From contig NZ_CP039371.1 of the NCBI RefSeq assembly GCF_005080685.1, positions 2,976,001-3,040,000 of the forward strand: a stretch of DNA of 64,000 bases, in the 5' to 3' direction. Shown here one piece after another: positions 28,188 through 37,113 of the stretch. Positions within the stretch are counted from its first letter, which is position 1; the number at the start of each line of letters is the position of its first letter. A program made the translations under genes and the position numbers. This stretch comes from Pseudomonas putida (GTDB lineage Bacteria > Pseudomonadota > Gammaproteobacteria > Pseudomonadales > Pseudomonadaceae). The notes under the pieces were generated by a model, which saw nothing but the letters and a program-made list of their open reading frames with translations, did no database searches and had not been told where the DNA came from.

Positions 28188-28205
28188 AATGTAAACGTCA
28201 ACATT
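28188..28205. promoter_or_regulatory. Putative LacI-type operator O4 (SDR proximal)
   Basis: Sequence AATGTAAACGTCAACATT. Its centre is 69 bp from O3 and it ends 50 bases before the SDR start, a position that would block a promoter. Confidence 0.68.
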
Positions 28206-28255
28206 CCACATAAAACAAGATCAACGTCCCGCATGGCGGGCCGAGGAGACATCGA

Positions 28256-28984
28256 ATGGCTAACGAACTGGCTGGCAAAGTAGCTGCGGTAACCGGCGCA
28301 GCATCCGGCATTGGCCTCGCGACGACCGAGGCGATGCTCGCCGCCGGCGCCTGCGTGGTGCTGGTCGACCGCGACGAAGCTGCCCTGGCGCGGGCGTGCG
28401 ATCGCCTCGGCGAGGCAGCGGTGCCGTTGCACATCGACCTGCTCGATCCAGACAGCTGCGCGACATTGCTGTCTGGGGTTCTGGAGCGGGCGGGCAAGCT
28501 CGACATTCTCTATGCCAACGCCGGCTGCTACCTCGGCGGCGAGGTGGTAGACGCCGATCCGGCTGCCATCGACCGCATGCTCAACCTCAATGTCAACGCG
28601 GTGATCAAGAACGTGCACAACGTATTGCCGCACATGCTCGACCGAGGCACCGGCGACATTGTGGTGACAGGGTCGGTGGCGGGACATTTCCCCGTGTCCT
28701 GGGAGCCGGTGTATTCAGCGTCGAAATGGGCAATCAATTGCTTCGTGCAGACGCTTCGGCGGCAGGTGAACACCAAGGGTGTGCGAGTCGGGGCCGTGTC
28801 GCCCGGCCCAGTGGTGAGCCCCTTGCTGGCGGACTGGCCAGCGGAGAACCTGGCCAAGGCGAAGGCCAATGGCACCCTGATCGAACCCGAGGTAGTGGCG
28901 GATGCAGTGATGTACATGTTGACCCGCCCGCGCAATGTGACCATTCGCGACATGGTCGTGTTGCCTTCGGCTTTCGACATGTAA
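28256..28984 (+). CDS. Ribitol 2-dehydrogenase-like SDR
   Basis: A 242-residue short-chain dehydrogenase that resembles Klebsiella ribitol dehydrogenase along its whole length as I recall it. Examples are KVAAVTGAASGIGLA at the cofactor site, YANAGCYLGG, WEPVYSASKWA with the catalytic Tyr-Lys, RRQV..GVRVGAVSPGPVV, and the ending NVTIRDMVVLPSAFDM. Such enzymes oxidise ribitol or related pentitols to D-ribulose with NAD+. It has a strong GAGGAG site before the ATG at 28256. Paired with an FGGY kinase under a shared operator, it forms the two-step route polyol to ketose to ketose phosphate. No transporter gene is adjacent. Confidence 0.82.
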   Translation: MANELAGKVAAVTGAASGIGLATTEAMLAAGACVVLVDRDEAALARACDRLGEAAVPLHIDLLDPDSCATLLSGVLERAGKLDILYANAGCYLGGEVVDADPAAIDRMLNLNVNAVIKNVHNVLPHMLDRGTGDIVVTGSVAGHFPVSWEPVYSASKWAINCFVQTLRRQVNTKGVRVGAVSPGPVVSPLLADWPAENLAKAKANGTLIEPEVVADAVMYMLTRPRNVTIRDMVVLPSAFDM

Positions 28985-29009
28985 CGATGCAGTGCCCGGG
29001 GGCGATGCA

Positions 29010-31232
29010 CTAGCCACCGGCCTCCTGGGCCTTCAACAACTGCATCTGCTGGCGATACTCCGCCGTAACCTGCCGCGCCTGCTCAGGGTTGTTCACCACC
29101 TTGGGGGTGATCAGCACGATCAGTTCGGTACGGTCGCGGCCCTTCGAGTCGCTGCCGAACAACCAACCCAGCCCTGGAATGCTCGACAGCCAGGGCACTC
29201 GGGTTTGCGAACTGCTGTTGTCCTGCTTGATCAAGCCGCCCAGCAACACCGTCTGGCCACTCTGCACTGCCACCTGGGTCGACACCGCCCGACTGGAGAT
29301 TCGCGGATTGGGCTGGGTGTCGGTGACGGCACTGTCATCGGCATCGCTGACCTGTTGCTGGATATCCATGTACACCAGGCCACCTGGGTTGATTCGCGGC
29401 ACCACGTCGAGAATGACACCCGTCTGCACGTACTCGACACTGCTCAGCGTGGTATCGGAGGTGCTGGTGTTCACCGTGGTCTGGTTGATCGGCACGTTGT
29501 CACCGACCTGGATCTGCGCCTGCTGGTTGTTCAGCACCACCAGCGAGGGTGCCGAGAGCACCTGGGTCAGGCCGCGGGTTTCCAGGGCGCGTAGCGCCAC
29601 CTGCAGGTTGTTGCTGACGAACGAATAGAACAGCGAGCTGCTGCCCAGTGCGACTCCGCCCGCGCCGAGTGCGCCTTGGCTGCCACTTTCGTTGGCGACG
29701 GTATCGCTGGTCGAGTTGCCCGCCAGGCGGCCCAGGTACCACTGCACGCCAAGGTCGAGGTCACCGGTAAGCTTCACCTCCAGGATGCGGGTTTCGATCT
29801 GCACCTGCAACGGAGGCGTGTCCAGGCGCTTGACCGCCGATTCGATCTCCTTCCATTGAGCTGGTCTGGCGCGTACCAGCAACTGGTTGCTGCCTTTCTG
29901 CGCGGTGATGCGCACGGTCGCTTCCAGGCTCTGGCCCGCGCTGCCTTCGGTATCATCCGTGGCACCCTGCGTTTGATCATCGCTGGATGGCTCGTCGAAC
30001 GCCTCGCTGTGCTGCTCCTGGTTGCCGACAGTGGTCAGGGACTGACTGCCGGTGCCATTGAGCGAGGTCAGGCTGGTGGTCTTCAAGCCAGGGGCGACCT
30101 TGGCCGGGGTGTCATCCGCGACCTTGCCCGAGCCATAGATCTGCCGCAGGTAGCGGGCCAGGTCGGCGGCCTTCATGTTGCGCACGTCGTACACGTAGAG
30201 CTGTGGCTCGTTGCCACCGCCTTCGTCGATGGTGCGGATCCAGTCGCCCACTTCCTGCAGGTACTCCGGTTGCGCCGAGATCGCCACGATCGAATTGGTG
30301 CGCTCATTGGGCATGAACCTGACCATATCGGCCAACGGCATGCCGCTGTCGGGGCCGAACAGCTTCTGCAGCTGCGGCATCAGCTCGGCCACCGATGCCC
30401 GCTGCAGCCCGTAGACGCCAATCGACATGCCCTTGAGCCAATCGACATCGAAGGTGTCGATCGTGTCCTGATAGTTGGTGAGCTCCTGCGGCGTACCGGC
30501 CAGGCTGATTACGTTGCGGGCCGGGTCGACCAGCAGGAAGGCGTTCTCGCGCACGAACGGTTGCAACAGCTTGCGCATTTCGTTCGCGCCGATGTAGCGC
30601 AGCGGGAACAACCTGGCCGACAGGCCCGAAGGCGGCTGTTGCACCGCAGTGTCGGGCACCAGCTTGCCGGCGACGGCTTGGCTGGCGGGCAGAATGACGT
30701 AACGCTCGCCCTGGCGGATCATCGCGTTGTCGGTCCAGGACAACAGCGTTTCCAGGATCGACAGGGCTTGCTGCTTGTTGACGGGCTTGGAGGTCGAGAA
30801 GCTGACGCTGCCTTTCACACCCTCGCTGATGCTGTAGTTCTCGTGCAGCAGGTCGCCCATCACGCTGTTGATCACCGCTTCGATAGGCTGGTCGGTGAAG
30901 TTGAAGACGATGTCGCCTTGTTCGGTGTCCTGCGCGGGCGTGCGGGCGCGGGTAGGGCGTACGAAATGCTGGTTACCCTGGCGGATAGAGCGTGTCGGCG
31001 CCGTGTGCACGCTTGCCGACGGCGGCTCGCTCGTGGCCATGCCGGGTGAGCTGAGGCCTGTGAGCGGCGGGGGAGCGTCCGCGCCCGCCAAGGCTTCCTG
31101 CATCAGGCTGGGGTCGGTCTGCAGGGGCTGCTCGGAGAGGGCGCAGCCAGCGAGGCTGATGGCAACACCCAGGCCCAGCAAGGGGGCGCGCAACGGCAAG
31201 AGAGAGGCGTGAAAAAGAACGTGCTTGGTCAT
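29010..31232 (-). CDS. gspD: Type II secretion outer-membrane secretin GspD (liposecretin)
   Basis: A 740-residue secretin. The N-terminus ends in a lipobox (ISLAGC, Cys30), so it is predicted to be a lipoprotein, as is HxcQ of P. aeruginosa. This would let it reach the outer membrane without a separate pilotin. N0/N1-N3 domains follow (DIVFNFTDQPIEAVINSVMG, FPLRYIGANEMRKLLQPF), then a Gln/Asp/Ser-rich linker around residues 410-450 and the C-terminal secretin domain (VPWLSSIPGLGWLFGSDS, TELIVLITPKVV). It is the last gene of the operon, overlapping the GspC-like gene by ATGA at 31229-31232. Confidence 0.92.
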   Translation of the reverse strand: MTKHVLFHASLLPLRAPLLGLGVAISLAGCALSEQPLQTDPSLMQEALAGADAPPPLTGLSSPGMATSEPPSASVHTAPTRSIRQGNQHFVRPTRARTPAQDTEQGDIVFNFTDQPIEAVINSVMGDLLHENYSISEGVKGSVSFSTSKPVNKQQALSILETLLSWTDNAMIRQGERYVILPASQAVAGKLVPDTAVQQPPSGLSARLFPLRYIGANEMRKLLQPFVRENAFLLVDPARNVISLAGTPQELTNYQDTIDTFDVDWLKGMSIGVYGLQRASVAELMPQLQKLFGPDSGMPLADMVRFMPNERTNSIVAISAQPEYLQEVGDWIRTIDEGGGNEPQLYVYDVRNMKAADLARYLRQIYGSGKVADDTPAKVAPGLKTTSLTSLNGTGSQSLTTVGNQEQHSEAFDEPSSDDQTQGATDDTEGSAGQSLEATVRITAQKGSNQLLVRARPAQWKEIESAVKRLDTPPLQVQIETRILEVKLTGDLDLGVQWYLGRLAGNSTSDTVANESGSQGALGAGGVALGSSSLFYSFVSNNLQVALRALETRGLTQVLSAPSLVVLNNQQAQIQVGDNVPINQTTVNTSTSDTTLSSVEYVQTGVILDVVPRINPGGLVYMDIQQQVSDADDSAVTDTQPNPRISSRAVSTQVAVQSGQTVLLGGLIKQDNSSSQTRVPWLSSIPGLGWLFGSDSKGRDRTELIVLITPKVVNNPEQARQVTAEYRQQMQLLKAQEAGG

Positions 31233-31741
31233 GGAGTCGTCGTACGCGGAAGAATGAGGGCGGGGACCTTGGATGGCGGTGCCAGGCGCAGCCGGGGCAG
31301 GTCGAGGGTCTGGACCTTGCCGTCGCGGGCGAAGGTGGCGCTGGTGCCGTCGAGGTGGGTCAGGGTCCAGCCGTTGTCCAGCGTCTGGCCCAGGGCGAGC
31401 TTGCTGACCGGCTTGCCGGCTTCGTGCAGGTAGATGTAATGCACGCCGCTGCCCATCATCACCCCGACCAGGGTCAGGTTGGAAAGCGCAGGCACCTTGG
31501 CCCCGAGGCGCTGTGGATCGGGCTGGCGGTCGGGGCTGAACAGCGGGTGGGTCCAGGTGCCGGCGCGCAGCGCCTGCGTTAGCTCGGGCATCACCGCAGG
31601 TGCCGCCAGGTCAATGGACCGAGGCGCCTCGGCATGCGTCAGCCAGTGTGGCTCGAGGGGGCTCCAGGCGACCCAGGCCAGGGCTGCGAGCGCGGCGATG
31701 TTGCACACCAGGAGTGGCTTGCTGGAGGCGGTCAATTTCAT
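31229..31741 (-). CDS. Type II secretion GspC/GspN-like inner-membrane protein
   Basis: A 170-residue protein with one N-terminal membrane segment (LLVCNIAALAALAWVAW) and a periplasmic domain. The region LTLVGVMMGSGVHYIYLHEAGKPVSKLALGQ (given in part) resembles the homology region of GspC that docks on the secretin. No PDZ or coiled-coil domain follows, so it is shorter than classical GspC and could also be called GspN-like. It lies between gspM and gspD with ATGA overlaps on both sides; classical operons put gspC first. It is the only candidate for the inner-to-outer-membrane connector here. Confidence 0.7.
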   Translation of the reverse strand: MKLTASSKPLLVCNIAALAALAWVAWSPLEPHWLTHAEAPRSIDLAAPAVMPELTQALRAGTWTHPLFSPDRQPDPQRLGAKVPALSNLTLVGVMMGSGVHYIYLHEAGKPVSKLALGQTLDNGWTLTHLDGTSATFARDGKVQTLDLPRLRLAPPSKVPALILPRTTTP

Positions 31742-32343
31742 TCGGCACCTCGCCCACGCATGTAGCCGCGAATCAGTAGCTGCACGTCCAGGCGCCCGGC
31801 ACTGCCATGGGCAGGCGCCGACGCGCTGCGGCGCACGCTCAACTGGTCGACGAACAGCGCCGGTTGGCTGTATTCCAGGGCGTGCAGCAGGGCGGCCAAG
31901 GGCTCGATGGCGCAATTGAGCGTGAGGCTCACCTTCACCTGGCGGTACGGCTCGGGCTGCGCTGCCCCTGGTTCGCCCGGCGCCACGGGCATGCGTTGGG
32001 TCACCTCGCAGCCTGGGCCGAGCGCGGCCTGGCGGGCGACCTGCCGGGTGGCGTACTGCATCAGGTCGGCGGCCGCTGCGTTGGCGTCGTCGCCCGGCAG
32101 CAGGCTATTGCCCTTGGCGGCGCTGGCCTTGCTACGTTCGAGCTGGGCCTGGAGTTGGGGCGCTTGCTCGATCAGGCTGGCGTAGTGACGCTGCTGCTCG
32201 CGCAGGGTAGCGGCTTGGTCGTCGAGTTCGCGCAAGGGGGCGAGCAACAGGCTTTCGACCAGCAAGTACCAGGCGGCCCACAGCACCAGACCCAGCACGC
32301 CCAGTGCCACGATACGACGCTCTCTAAGGTTGAGCGGGCGCAT
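31738..32343 (-). CDS. gspM: Type II secretion assembly platform protein GspM
   Basis: A 201-residue bitopic inner-membrane protein: cytoplasmic N-terminus MRPLNLRERR, one membrane helix (IVALGVLGLVLWAAWYLLV), a coiled-coil stretch (about 35-75) and a periplasmic ferredoxin-like domain. Position between gspL and the gspC-like gene, topology and length all fit GspM. It overlaps gspL by 20 bases, so translation is coupled. Confidence 0.82.
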   Translation of the reverse strand: MRPLNLRERRIVALGVLGLVLWAAWYLLVESLLLAPLRELDDQAATLREQQRHYASLIEQAPQLQAQLERSKASAAKGNSLLPGDDANAAAADLMQYATRQVARQAALGPGCEVTQRMPVAPGEPGAAQPEPYRQVKVSLTLNCAIEPLAALLHALEYSQPALFVDQLSVRRSASAPAHGSAGRLDVQLLIRGYMRGRGAE

Positions 32344-33364
32344 GCGCGGCCTCCTTCAGTTGCGCGGAAATGACAAAGCGATCGTGACCGGTGGCCTTGT
32401 CGGCCAGGATCACACCCTGGAAGCGGGCGTGTTCGAGGGTGTGGCAATCCTTCATGGCATTGAGCAGTTCGCTGGCATGGCTACTCTGGCCCGCCAGCGT
32501 CACGTGCACGCCGTCTTCCAGTTGCAGGCGCTCGACCCAGGTGTCGTTGCCCAGGCAAGCGCTGATGTCGGCCAGCAGCGCGGTCAGCGTCGGACGCTGG
32601 ATCTTGAGCCCAGCCAGGTAATGCGTTGCGCCGACTGTGGTGTCCAGGGTCTGGCGCAACTGTTGCACCGCTCGCACGGCTTGCCGTTGCTCGTTGACCG
32701 TTTGCTGCATGGCCGCGACGGTGGCTTGGCGCCGGTCCAGGCAGGCAGCGGCCAGCGCCACCAGGCTGAGTACGCAGCCAAGCCAAAGCCAGCGGTCGAG
32801 TCGTCCAGGGGAGGGGTGCCAGGTTTCGCTGCCTTGAGGCAGCAGGTCGATACCCAGGCGTTTGTCCTCACGCGTGGTCACGTCGATGGCGATCAGCTGC
32901 AGGCCCCGCGCGCGGCAGGCCTGCAGCATGGAGGCCAGAGCGGCGCGGGCGACAGCCACCAGTTCGATGTCGGCGTGGGGCGCGTGCCGGTGCACCACTC
33001 GGGCAACGAAGTGCACCTGGTCTGCAGGGTAGGGCGTGTACTTGTCGATTTCGTAAGCCAGCACCTCATCGAGGTTGCGTGTTGCCGCGAGGGGCAGGCT
33101 CAGGTGCTGTCGCATCACCTGGTGCTCCGCCAGGACCAGCACCACCGGTCGGGAGGCCTGGCAGTGATCGGGTAATGGCCAGCCGAGCAACTGGCTGGCA
33201 TCGCGACGGGTCAGTCGCCCAGCCAGTGTCGCAGGGAGCATGGCGAGCAACTCTTCGAGCCAGGCATGCAACCAACGTCGGGCCGTGCTGCGGCGCCACT
33301 GTGCACGCCAGTACAGGCGATGCCGGGCGAGGGCGACGACGCAGCGCTTGAACAGGGCGTTCAT
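32324..33364 (-). CDS. gspL: Type II secretion assembly platform protein GspL
   Basis: A 346-residue protein with a cytoplasmic actin-like/PilM-like domain (with YEIDKYTPYPADQVHF, the motif shared by PilM- and GspL-type proteins), one membrane helix near residue 200 (WLWLGCVLSLVALAAACL) and a periplasmic PilN-like domain. It links the GspE ATPase to the platform. The start at 33364 was chosen because it forms an ATGA overlap with gspK, as at most junctions of this operon; a start three codons earlier is also open. Confidence 0.82.
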   Translation of the reverse strand: MNALFKRCVVALARHRLYWRAQWRRSTARRWLHAWLEELLAMLPATLAGRLTRRDASQLLGWPLPDHCQASRPVVLVLAEHQVMRQHLSLPLAATRNLDEVLAYEIDKYTPYPADQVHFVARVVHRHAPHADIELVAVARAALASMLQACRARGLQLIAIDVTTREDKRLGIDLLPQGSETWHPSPGRLDRWLWLGCVLSLVALAAACLDRRQATVAAMQQTVNEQRQAVRAVQQLRQTLDTTVGATHYLAGLKIQRPTLTALLADISACLGNDTWVERLQLEDGVHVTLAGQSSHASELLNAMKDCHTLEHARFQGVILADKATGHDRFVISAQLKEAAHAPAQP

Positions 33365-34077
33365 TCGCGCCACCTGAGTACGCGATAGGGCTTGCCACCG
33401 GCATAGCCCGGTAGCAAGACCACGGTGGCCTGGAGCTCGGCGCCCAACCCATTGGTCCGCCTGGCGATGCTGGTGATGGTGACCAGCTTGCCAGCGTCGG
33501 CGCCGGGCCCGGCCCGTCTGGGCAGGCCGAGCACTTGGGCCAGGCTGGGCGGAGCGAGGCCAGGGTCCGGTTCGGCGTTGCCTGACCAGATCGTGACCCA
33601 GGGCAGGGTGCGCTGGTACACGGCGTAGGTCATGCCGGGCAACTGGCGATATTCTTCGAGCATTCGCAGAGGTACCTTGTTACGCCTCGTCCTTAAAGCC
33701 TGGGTTACGCGTTTCGCGTCTTCGCTGCTAGCGCCGCCTGCGCGCAGCAGTTTCTCGAGGTGGTGCAGGGATCCTGCATTGAGGTCCAGCTTGCCGCGCT
33801 CGCTGATCACACTCACCTGCAGCGTGCTGTGGTTGAACTGCACGGCATGCTCGCGGCCATCGGCGAGCCAGCCTGATGGGCCGGCACGCAATAGGTTGAC
33901 CACGGCCAGCTCCAGCCCCGCCTGGGCTGTCAGCACCGCGTCGGTCTGATTGCTGCGCCAGATTGCCTGGCGCTGCTGCAGTTGCACCGACATCGCCAGG
34001 CCTCCCAGCAGTACGCTGAGCAGGCCGATCACCCACAGCACCAGCAATAAAGCTGCGCCACGCTGGAGCCGCTTCAT
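33361..34077 (-). CDS. gspK: Type II secretion minor pseudopilin GspK
   Basis: A 238-residue minor pseudopilin. The prepilin sequence RGAALLLVLWVIGLLSVL lacks Glu at +5 (it has Leu), the known hallmark of GspK, the tip subunit. The signature GKLDLNAGSLHHLEKLL follows, equivalent to (G)(K/R)xNLN. It is shorter than typical GspK (about 300-330 residues), so part of the large helical domain seems to be missing. ATGA overlaps with gspJ and gspL. Confidence 0.85.
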   Translation of the reverse strand: MKRLQRGAALLLVLWVIGLLSVLLGGLAMSVQLQQRQAIWRSNQTDAVLTAQAGLELAVVNLLRAGPSGWLADGREHAVQFNHSTLQVSVISERGKLDLNAGSLHHLEKLLRAGGASSEDAKRVTQALRTRRNKVPLRMLEEYRQLPGMTYAVYQRTLPWVTIWSGNAEPDPGLAPPSLAQVLGLPRRAGPGADAGKLVTITSIARRTNGLGAELQATVVLLPGYAGGKPYRVLRWRE

Positions 34078-34679
34078 GGCCGGCCACCATCGCCGCTGAG
34101 GTCCAGTAGCAGGTTGACCTGCAACGTGGGCCAGGGCGTGGCGCCGACCTGCTCGAGATCGATGCGTACCGAACGCGGCAGGCGCTCCGGCCAAGGCCAT
34201 TCGCTCAGCCAGCCGGTGGCCTTGCCCAGCGGTGAGTAGCCGCGATAGTGCAGGCGCAGGCTGCGCACGCCGTCGAGCAAGCGCTGTGGCGTGCCCCAGG
34301 GCTCTACGCGCTGGGCGTTCAACTCGGCCAATTGCAGTTCGAGGTGCTCGCCGCGCAGTCGCAGGCGCTGGCGATGCAGGCCGCCCCCTACCGAGCTGGG
34401 CAGCGGGGCATAGAAGGTCATGGCGTCGGCATGGCCCTCGAAGGTGACGGTGTGTTCGCCGCTTGCGCTTCTGCCGCTCAGGGGCAACATCTGGCCTACC
34501 GCCTGGCGCAGGAAGCGTTGCGTGGCCCGTCGCTGGTCCAATGTACCGCTGTAGCGCTCAGCCTTGGCCACCACGCGGTTGGCACCTACCAAGGCGGTAC
34601 CGACCAGTCCCAGCAGCAACCCCAGCAAGCTGATCACCAGCAGTACTTCGAGCAGGGTAAAGCCAGCCTGGCGCCTCAT
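34074..34679 (-). CDS. gspJ: Type II secretion minor pseudopilin GspJ
   Basis: A 201-residue pseudopilin with short leader MRRQAG and the processed N-terminus FTLLEVLLVISLLGLLLGLV (Glu5 present). The body matches GspJ, including a YSPLGKATGWLSEWPW region (GspJ proteins have W..W near this place). Start at 34679 by ATGA overlap with gspI and by the type IV pilin leader; the longer open frame upstream is not coding. Confidence 0.87.
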   Translation of the reverse strand: MRRQAGFTLLEVLLVISLLGLLLGLVGTALVGANRVVAKAERYSGTLDQRRATQRFLRQAVGQMLPLSGRSASGEHTVTFEGHADAMTFYAPLPSSVGGGLHRQRLRLRGEHLELQLAELNAQRVEPWGTPQRLLDGVRSLRLHYRGYSPLGKATGWLSEWPWPERLPRSVRIDLEQVGATPWPTLQVNLLLDLSGDGGRP

Positions 34680-35038
34680 GGGCCATTGCTCTCGGTGCGT
34701 GCACGCAAGGTGCTGTAGTGCGAGGTCTGCCGCCCTTCGTTCAGCGTCAGGTCCAGTCGGTAGAGCGCGACCTGGCCAGGCACGGCCTGGTCCAGTGAGA
34801 CATCGAGGTGCCACTCAAGGCCCTGCCAGTTACCGCTGGTATGCCCTGGCTGCAGGGTAGCGAGGTCGAAGTCGTCCATCAGCGAGCGGGCCACCGTTGC
34901 GTGCCGGTCGTTGCGCTCGACCTGGCGCAGACTCTGGCTGCTCTGGGCGAACGCCCCCAGCAGGATCGACGCGGCCACCACCATCAAGGTGATGGCAGCG
35001 AGCATTTCCAGCAGGGTGAAGCCACGCTGCGTGTTCAT
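34676..35038 (-). CDS. gspI: Type II secretion minor pseudopilin GspI
   Basis: A 120-residue minor pseudopilin with leader MNTQRG and N-terminal helix FTLLEMLAAITLMVVAASIL. The short globular part (NWQGLEWHLDVSLD) fits GspI, which starts pseudopilus assembly with GspJ and GspK. It overlaps gspH and gspJ by ATGA at each end. Confidence 0.87.
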   Translation of the reverse strand: MNTQRGFTLLEMLAAITLMVVAASILLGAFAQSSQSLRQVERNDRHATVARSLMDDFDLATLQPGHTSGNWQGLEWHLDVSLDQAVPGQVALYRLDLTLNEGRQTSHYSTLRARTESNGP

Positions 35039-35469
35039 GGCTGCGCCTTCAGGGTGACATTGCCTGTGAGCCAGTTGACGTCGATGCGCCAGTGCGCCGT
35101 ATCACGGCTGATCTGGATATTGCCACCGCTGGCCGCGCCATCGGGGTAGAACTCGAATGCTGCGCCCAGCGTCTGGGCGGTGTTCAGGCGGACGGTGAAG
35201 GCGTCTGGCCATTGCACGGCTTTACGGCCCGGCATCATCGCACGGCGTTGCGCCAGGTCGAACGTGGCGCGTACCGGCTCGCCGCTGGCAATGGCCTGGA
35301 CCCGGGCACTGCGCAGGGTGGCGACCATCTCGTTCAACGCGCTGCGCTCGCTTGCGCCTTGCAAACCACGGCCAATGCCGACCGCCAGCAGCGGCAGGGC
35401 CACCGCCAGGAGGGCAATGACCACCAGCAGTTCGAACAAGGTGAAGCCGCGCTCGCGTGCAGGGGCCAT
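35035..35469 (-). CDS. gspH: Type II secretion minor pseudopilin GspH
   Basis: A 144-residue pseudopilin with leader MAPARERG and helix FTLFELLVVIALLAVALPLL, Glu5 present. The globular region has LNEMVATLRSARVQAIASGEPV, matching the GspH/FimT pattern. It lies two bases after gspG and overlaps gspI. Confidence 0.87.
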   Translation of the reverse strand: MAPARERGFTLFELLVVIALLAVALPLLAVGIGRGLQGASERSALNEMVATLRSARVQAIASGEPVRATFDLAQRRAMMPGRKAVQWPDAFTVRLNTAQTLGAAFEFYPDGAASGGNIQISRDTAHWRIDVNWLTGNVTLKAQP

Positions 35470-35471
35470 GG

Positions 35472-35894
35472 TTACTGCCAGCTACCCACGTCGGCGTTGT
35501 AGCCCTCGCCGCCGGGCCGGCCGTCCTGGCCCAGAAACACCAGGTCGAAGGAGCCGTGCTTACCGGGCGCCTGGTATTCGAAGGGGTGGCCGAACGGGTC
35601 GAGCAGGTCGGATGGCTTGGCATAGGGGCCTGCCCAGGCGCCTGCCGCCGCCGGCTTGTGCAGCAGCTGTTCGAGGCTGGCAGGTGGGGCGCCGACATCC
35701 AGCGCGTAGCTGTCGACTTTCATGCTGAGGCTGGCCAATTGCGCTTTGCCCGCGCCGTACTTGCCCTTGTCGACGTTACCGCCGACCTGCCGCACGACAA
35801 TGGTCGCGACTATCCCCAGCAGTACGATGACTGCAAGCATTTCGAGCAGGGTGAAACCCGCTTGGCGGGCGTGAGAGGTAGGGTGCGAACGCAT
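35472..35894 (-). CDS. gspG: Type II secretion major pseudopilin GspG
   Basis: A 140-residue major pseudopilin. Leader MRSHPTSHARQAG, then FTLLEMLAVIVLLGIVATIV, followed by the GspG features: DSYALDVGAPP (from the conserved YxLDxGxYP region), KPSDLLDPFGHPFEYQAPG and a C-terminal GGEGYNADVGSW calcium-site-like end. It polymerises into the pseudopilus after cleavage by the chromosome's PilD-type prepilin peptidase, which is not encoded in this window. Confidence 0.9.
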   Translation of the reverse strand: MRSHPTSHARQAGFTLLEMLAVIVLLGIVATIVVRQVGGNVDKGKYGAGKAQLASLSMKVDSYALDVGAPPASLEQLLHKPAAAGAWAGPYAKPSDLLDPFGHPFEYQAPGKHGSFDLVFLGQDGRPGGEGYNADVGSWQ

Positions 35895-35904
35895 GGGAGG
35901 TTTC

Positions 35905-37113
35905 CTAGAGGGTACTTGTGAGGCTCATGAGCGGCAGCATGATCGCCAGCATGATCGCCGCGACCAGTACCGCCATGACGATGGTCAGGGTCGGTACCAG
36001 GGCGGCGAGCAGGCGCTCGATCAGGCGTTTGGCTTCGAGGTCGAACATGTCGGCGACCTTGAGCAGCATTGGCCCGAGGCGGGCGGAGTGTTCGCCCACC
36101 TCGATCATCTGAATGGCCAGCGCCGGCAGCATCGGTTCGTCCGCCAGGGCGTGGGCGAGGCTGGCGCCTTGCTTGACCTGTTGGGTGACGCGCTCGACAT
36201 GCCTGCGCAGTGCGTGGTTGGCACTGACGTCGCGGCTGATGGTCAGGGCCGCAAGCAGGGTGACGCTGTTGCTCAGCAGGATGCCCAAGGTGCGTGCCAA
36301 GCGGGCGGTTTCGAGGCGCTGGAGCAGGGGGCCTGCCACGCGGCTACGCCACAGGCGCAAGTCCTGGGCGATACGTCGCTGCGGCTGGCGGCGCGCGGCG
36401 AGCGACAAGCATGGCCCGCCGACCAGTACGGCCAGGCAGGCCAGGCCCCAGTTGGCGGTGAACGCACCCAGGCCCAGCACCGCTCGGGTCACCCACGGGA
36501 TCGGCACGCCCAGGTCCTGGAAGATGGGCACGAACTGGGGCACGACATAGCCGAGCAACAGGCCCAGCGATCCAATCACGCCCGCGACCAGGAACCCGGG
36601 ATAGATCAGCGCGTTGATCACTTCGCCGCGCAACGTGTGGCTGCGCTCGAGATAGCCCGCCAGTTGCGTCAAGGTCTCTTCGAGCACCCCGGCAGCTTCG
36701 CCGGCGCGGACCAGGCTGGTGAAGAACGCCGGAAAACTGCCGGGGTGCTGCTCCAGCGCGCGGGATAACGACTGGCCGCTTTTGACATCGTCGCGCACAC
36801 GCTCGAGCAGCGCCTTCGCCGCCGGCCTGCGGACATGCTTGAGCAGGGTGGCCAGGGCCTTGTCCAGTGGCTGCCCGGCACCGACCAGCGTGGTCAGCTG
36901 TTGGGTAAAGGTAATCAGCTCGACAGGGGTGAACTGCCCATGCCCGCGGCTCCAGCGTAGCAGGGGCCGTCCGCGCTTGATCTGCAACACCAGCAAGCCG
37001 CGCTGCTGCAGCAGGTGCGCAGCGCCACCTCGGTCGGCGGCTTCCAGCTCGCCGCGCTGCTCGCGCCGCTCGATGTCCAGGGCACGGTAGGTAAAGATCG
37101 GCAAATCAGTCAC
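35905..37113 (-). CDS. gspF: Type II secretion inner-membrane platform protein GspF
   Basis: A 402-residue polytopic protein with the two GspF/PilC repeats: FTQQLTTLVGAGQPLDKAL and the second LARTLGILLSNSVTLLAAL, each followed by helices (RAGEAAGVLEE, IEVGEHSARLGPML). Three membrane segments lie near residues 175, 225 and 380. It forms the core of the assembly platform with GspL/M. The start overlaps the gspE stop by eight bases. Confidence 0.9.
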   Translation of the reverse strand: MTDLPIFTYRALDIERREQRGELEAADRGGAAHLLQQRGLLVLQIKRGRPLLRWSRGHGQFTPVELITFTQQLTTLVGAGQPLDKALATLLKHVRRPAAKALLERVRDDVKSGQSLSRALEQHPGSFPAFFTSLVRAGEAAGVLEETLTQLAGYLERSHTLRGEVINALIYPGFLVAGVIGSLGLLLGYVVPQFVPIFQDLGVPIPWVTRAVLGLGAFTANWGLACLAVLVGGPCLSLAARRQPQRRIAQDLRLWRSRVAGPLLQRLETARLARTLGILLSNSVTLLAALTISRDVSANHALRRHVERVTQQVKQGASLAHALADEPMLPALAIQMIEVGEHSARLGPMLLKVADMFDLEAKRLIERLLAALVPTLTIVMAVLVAAIMLAIMLPLMSLTSTL

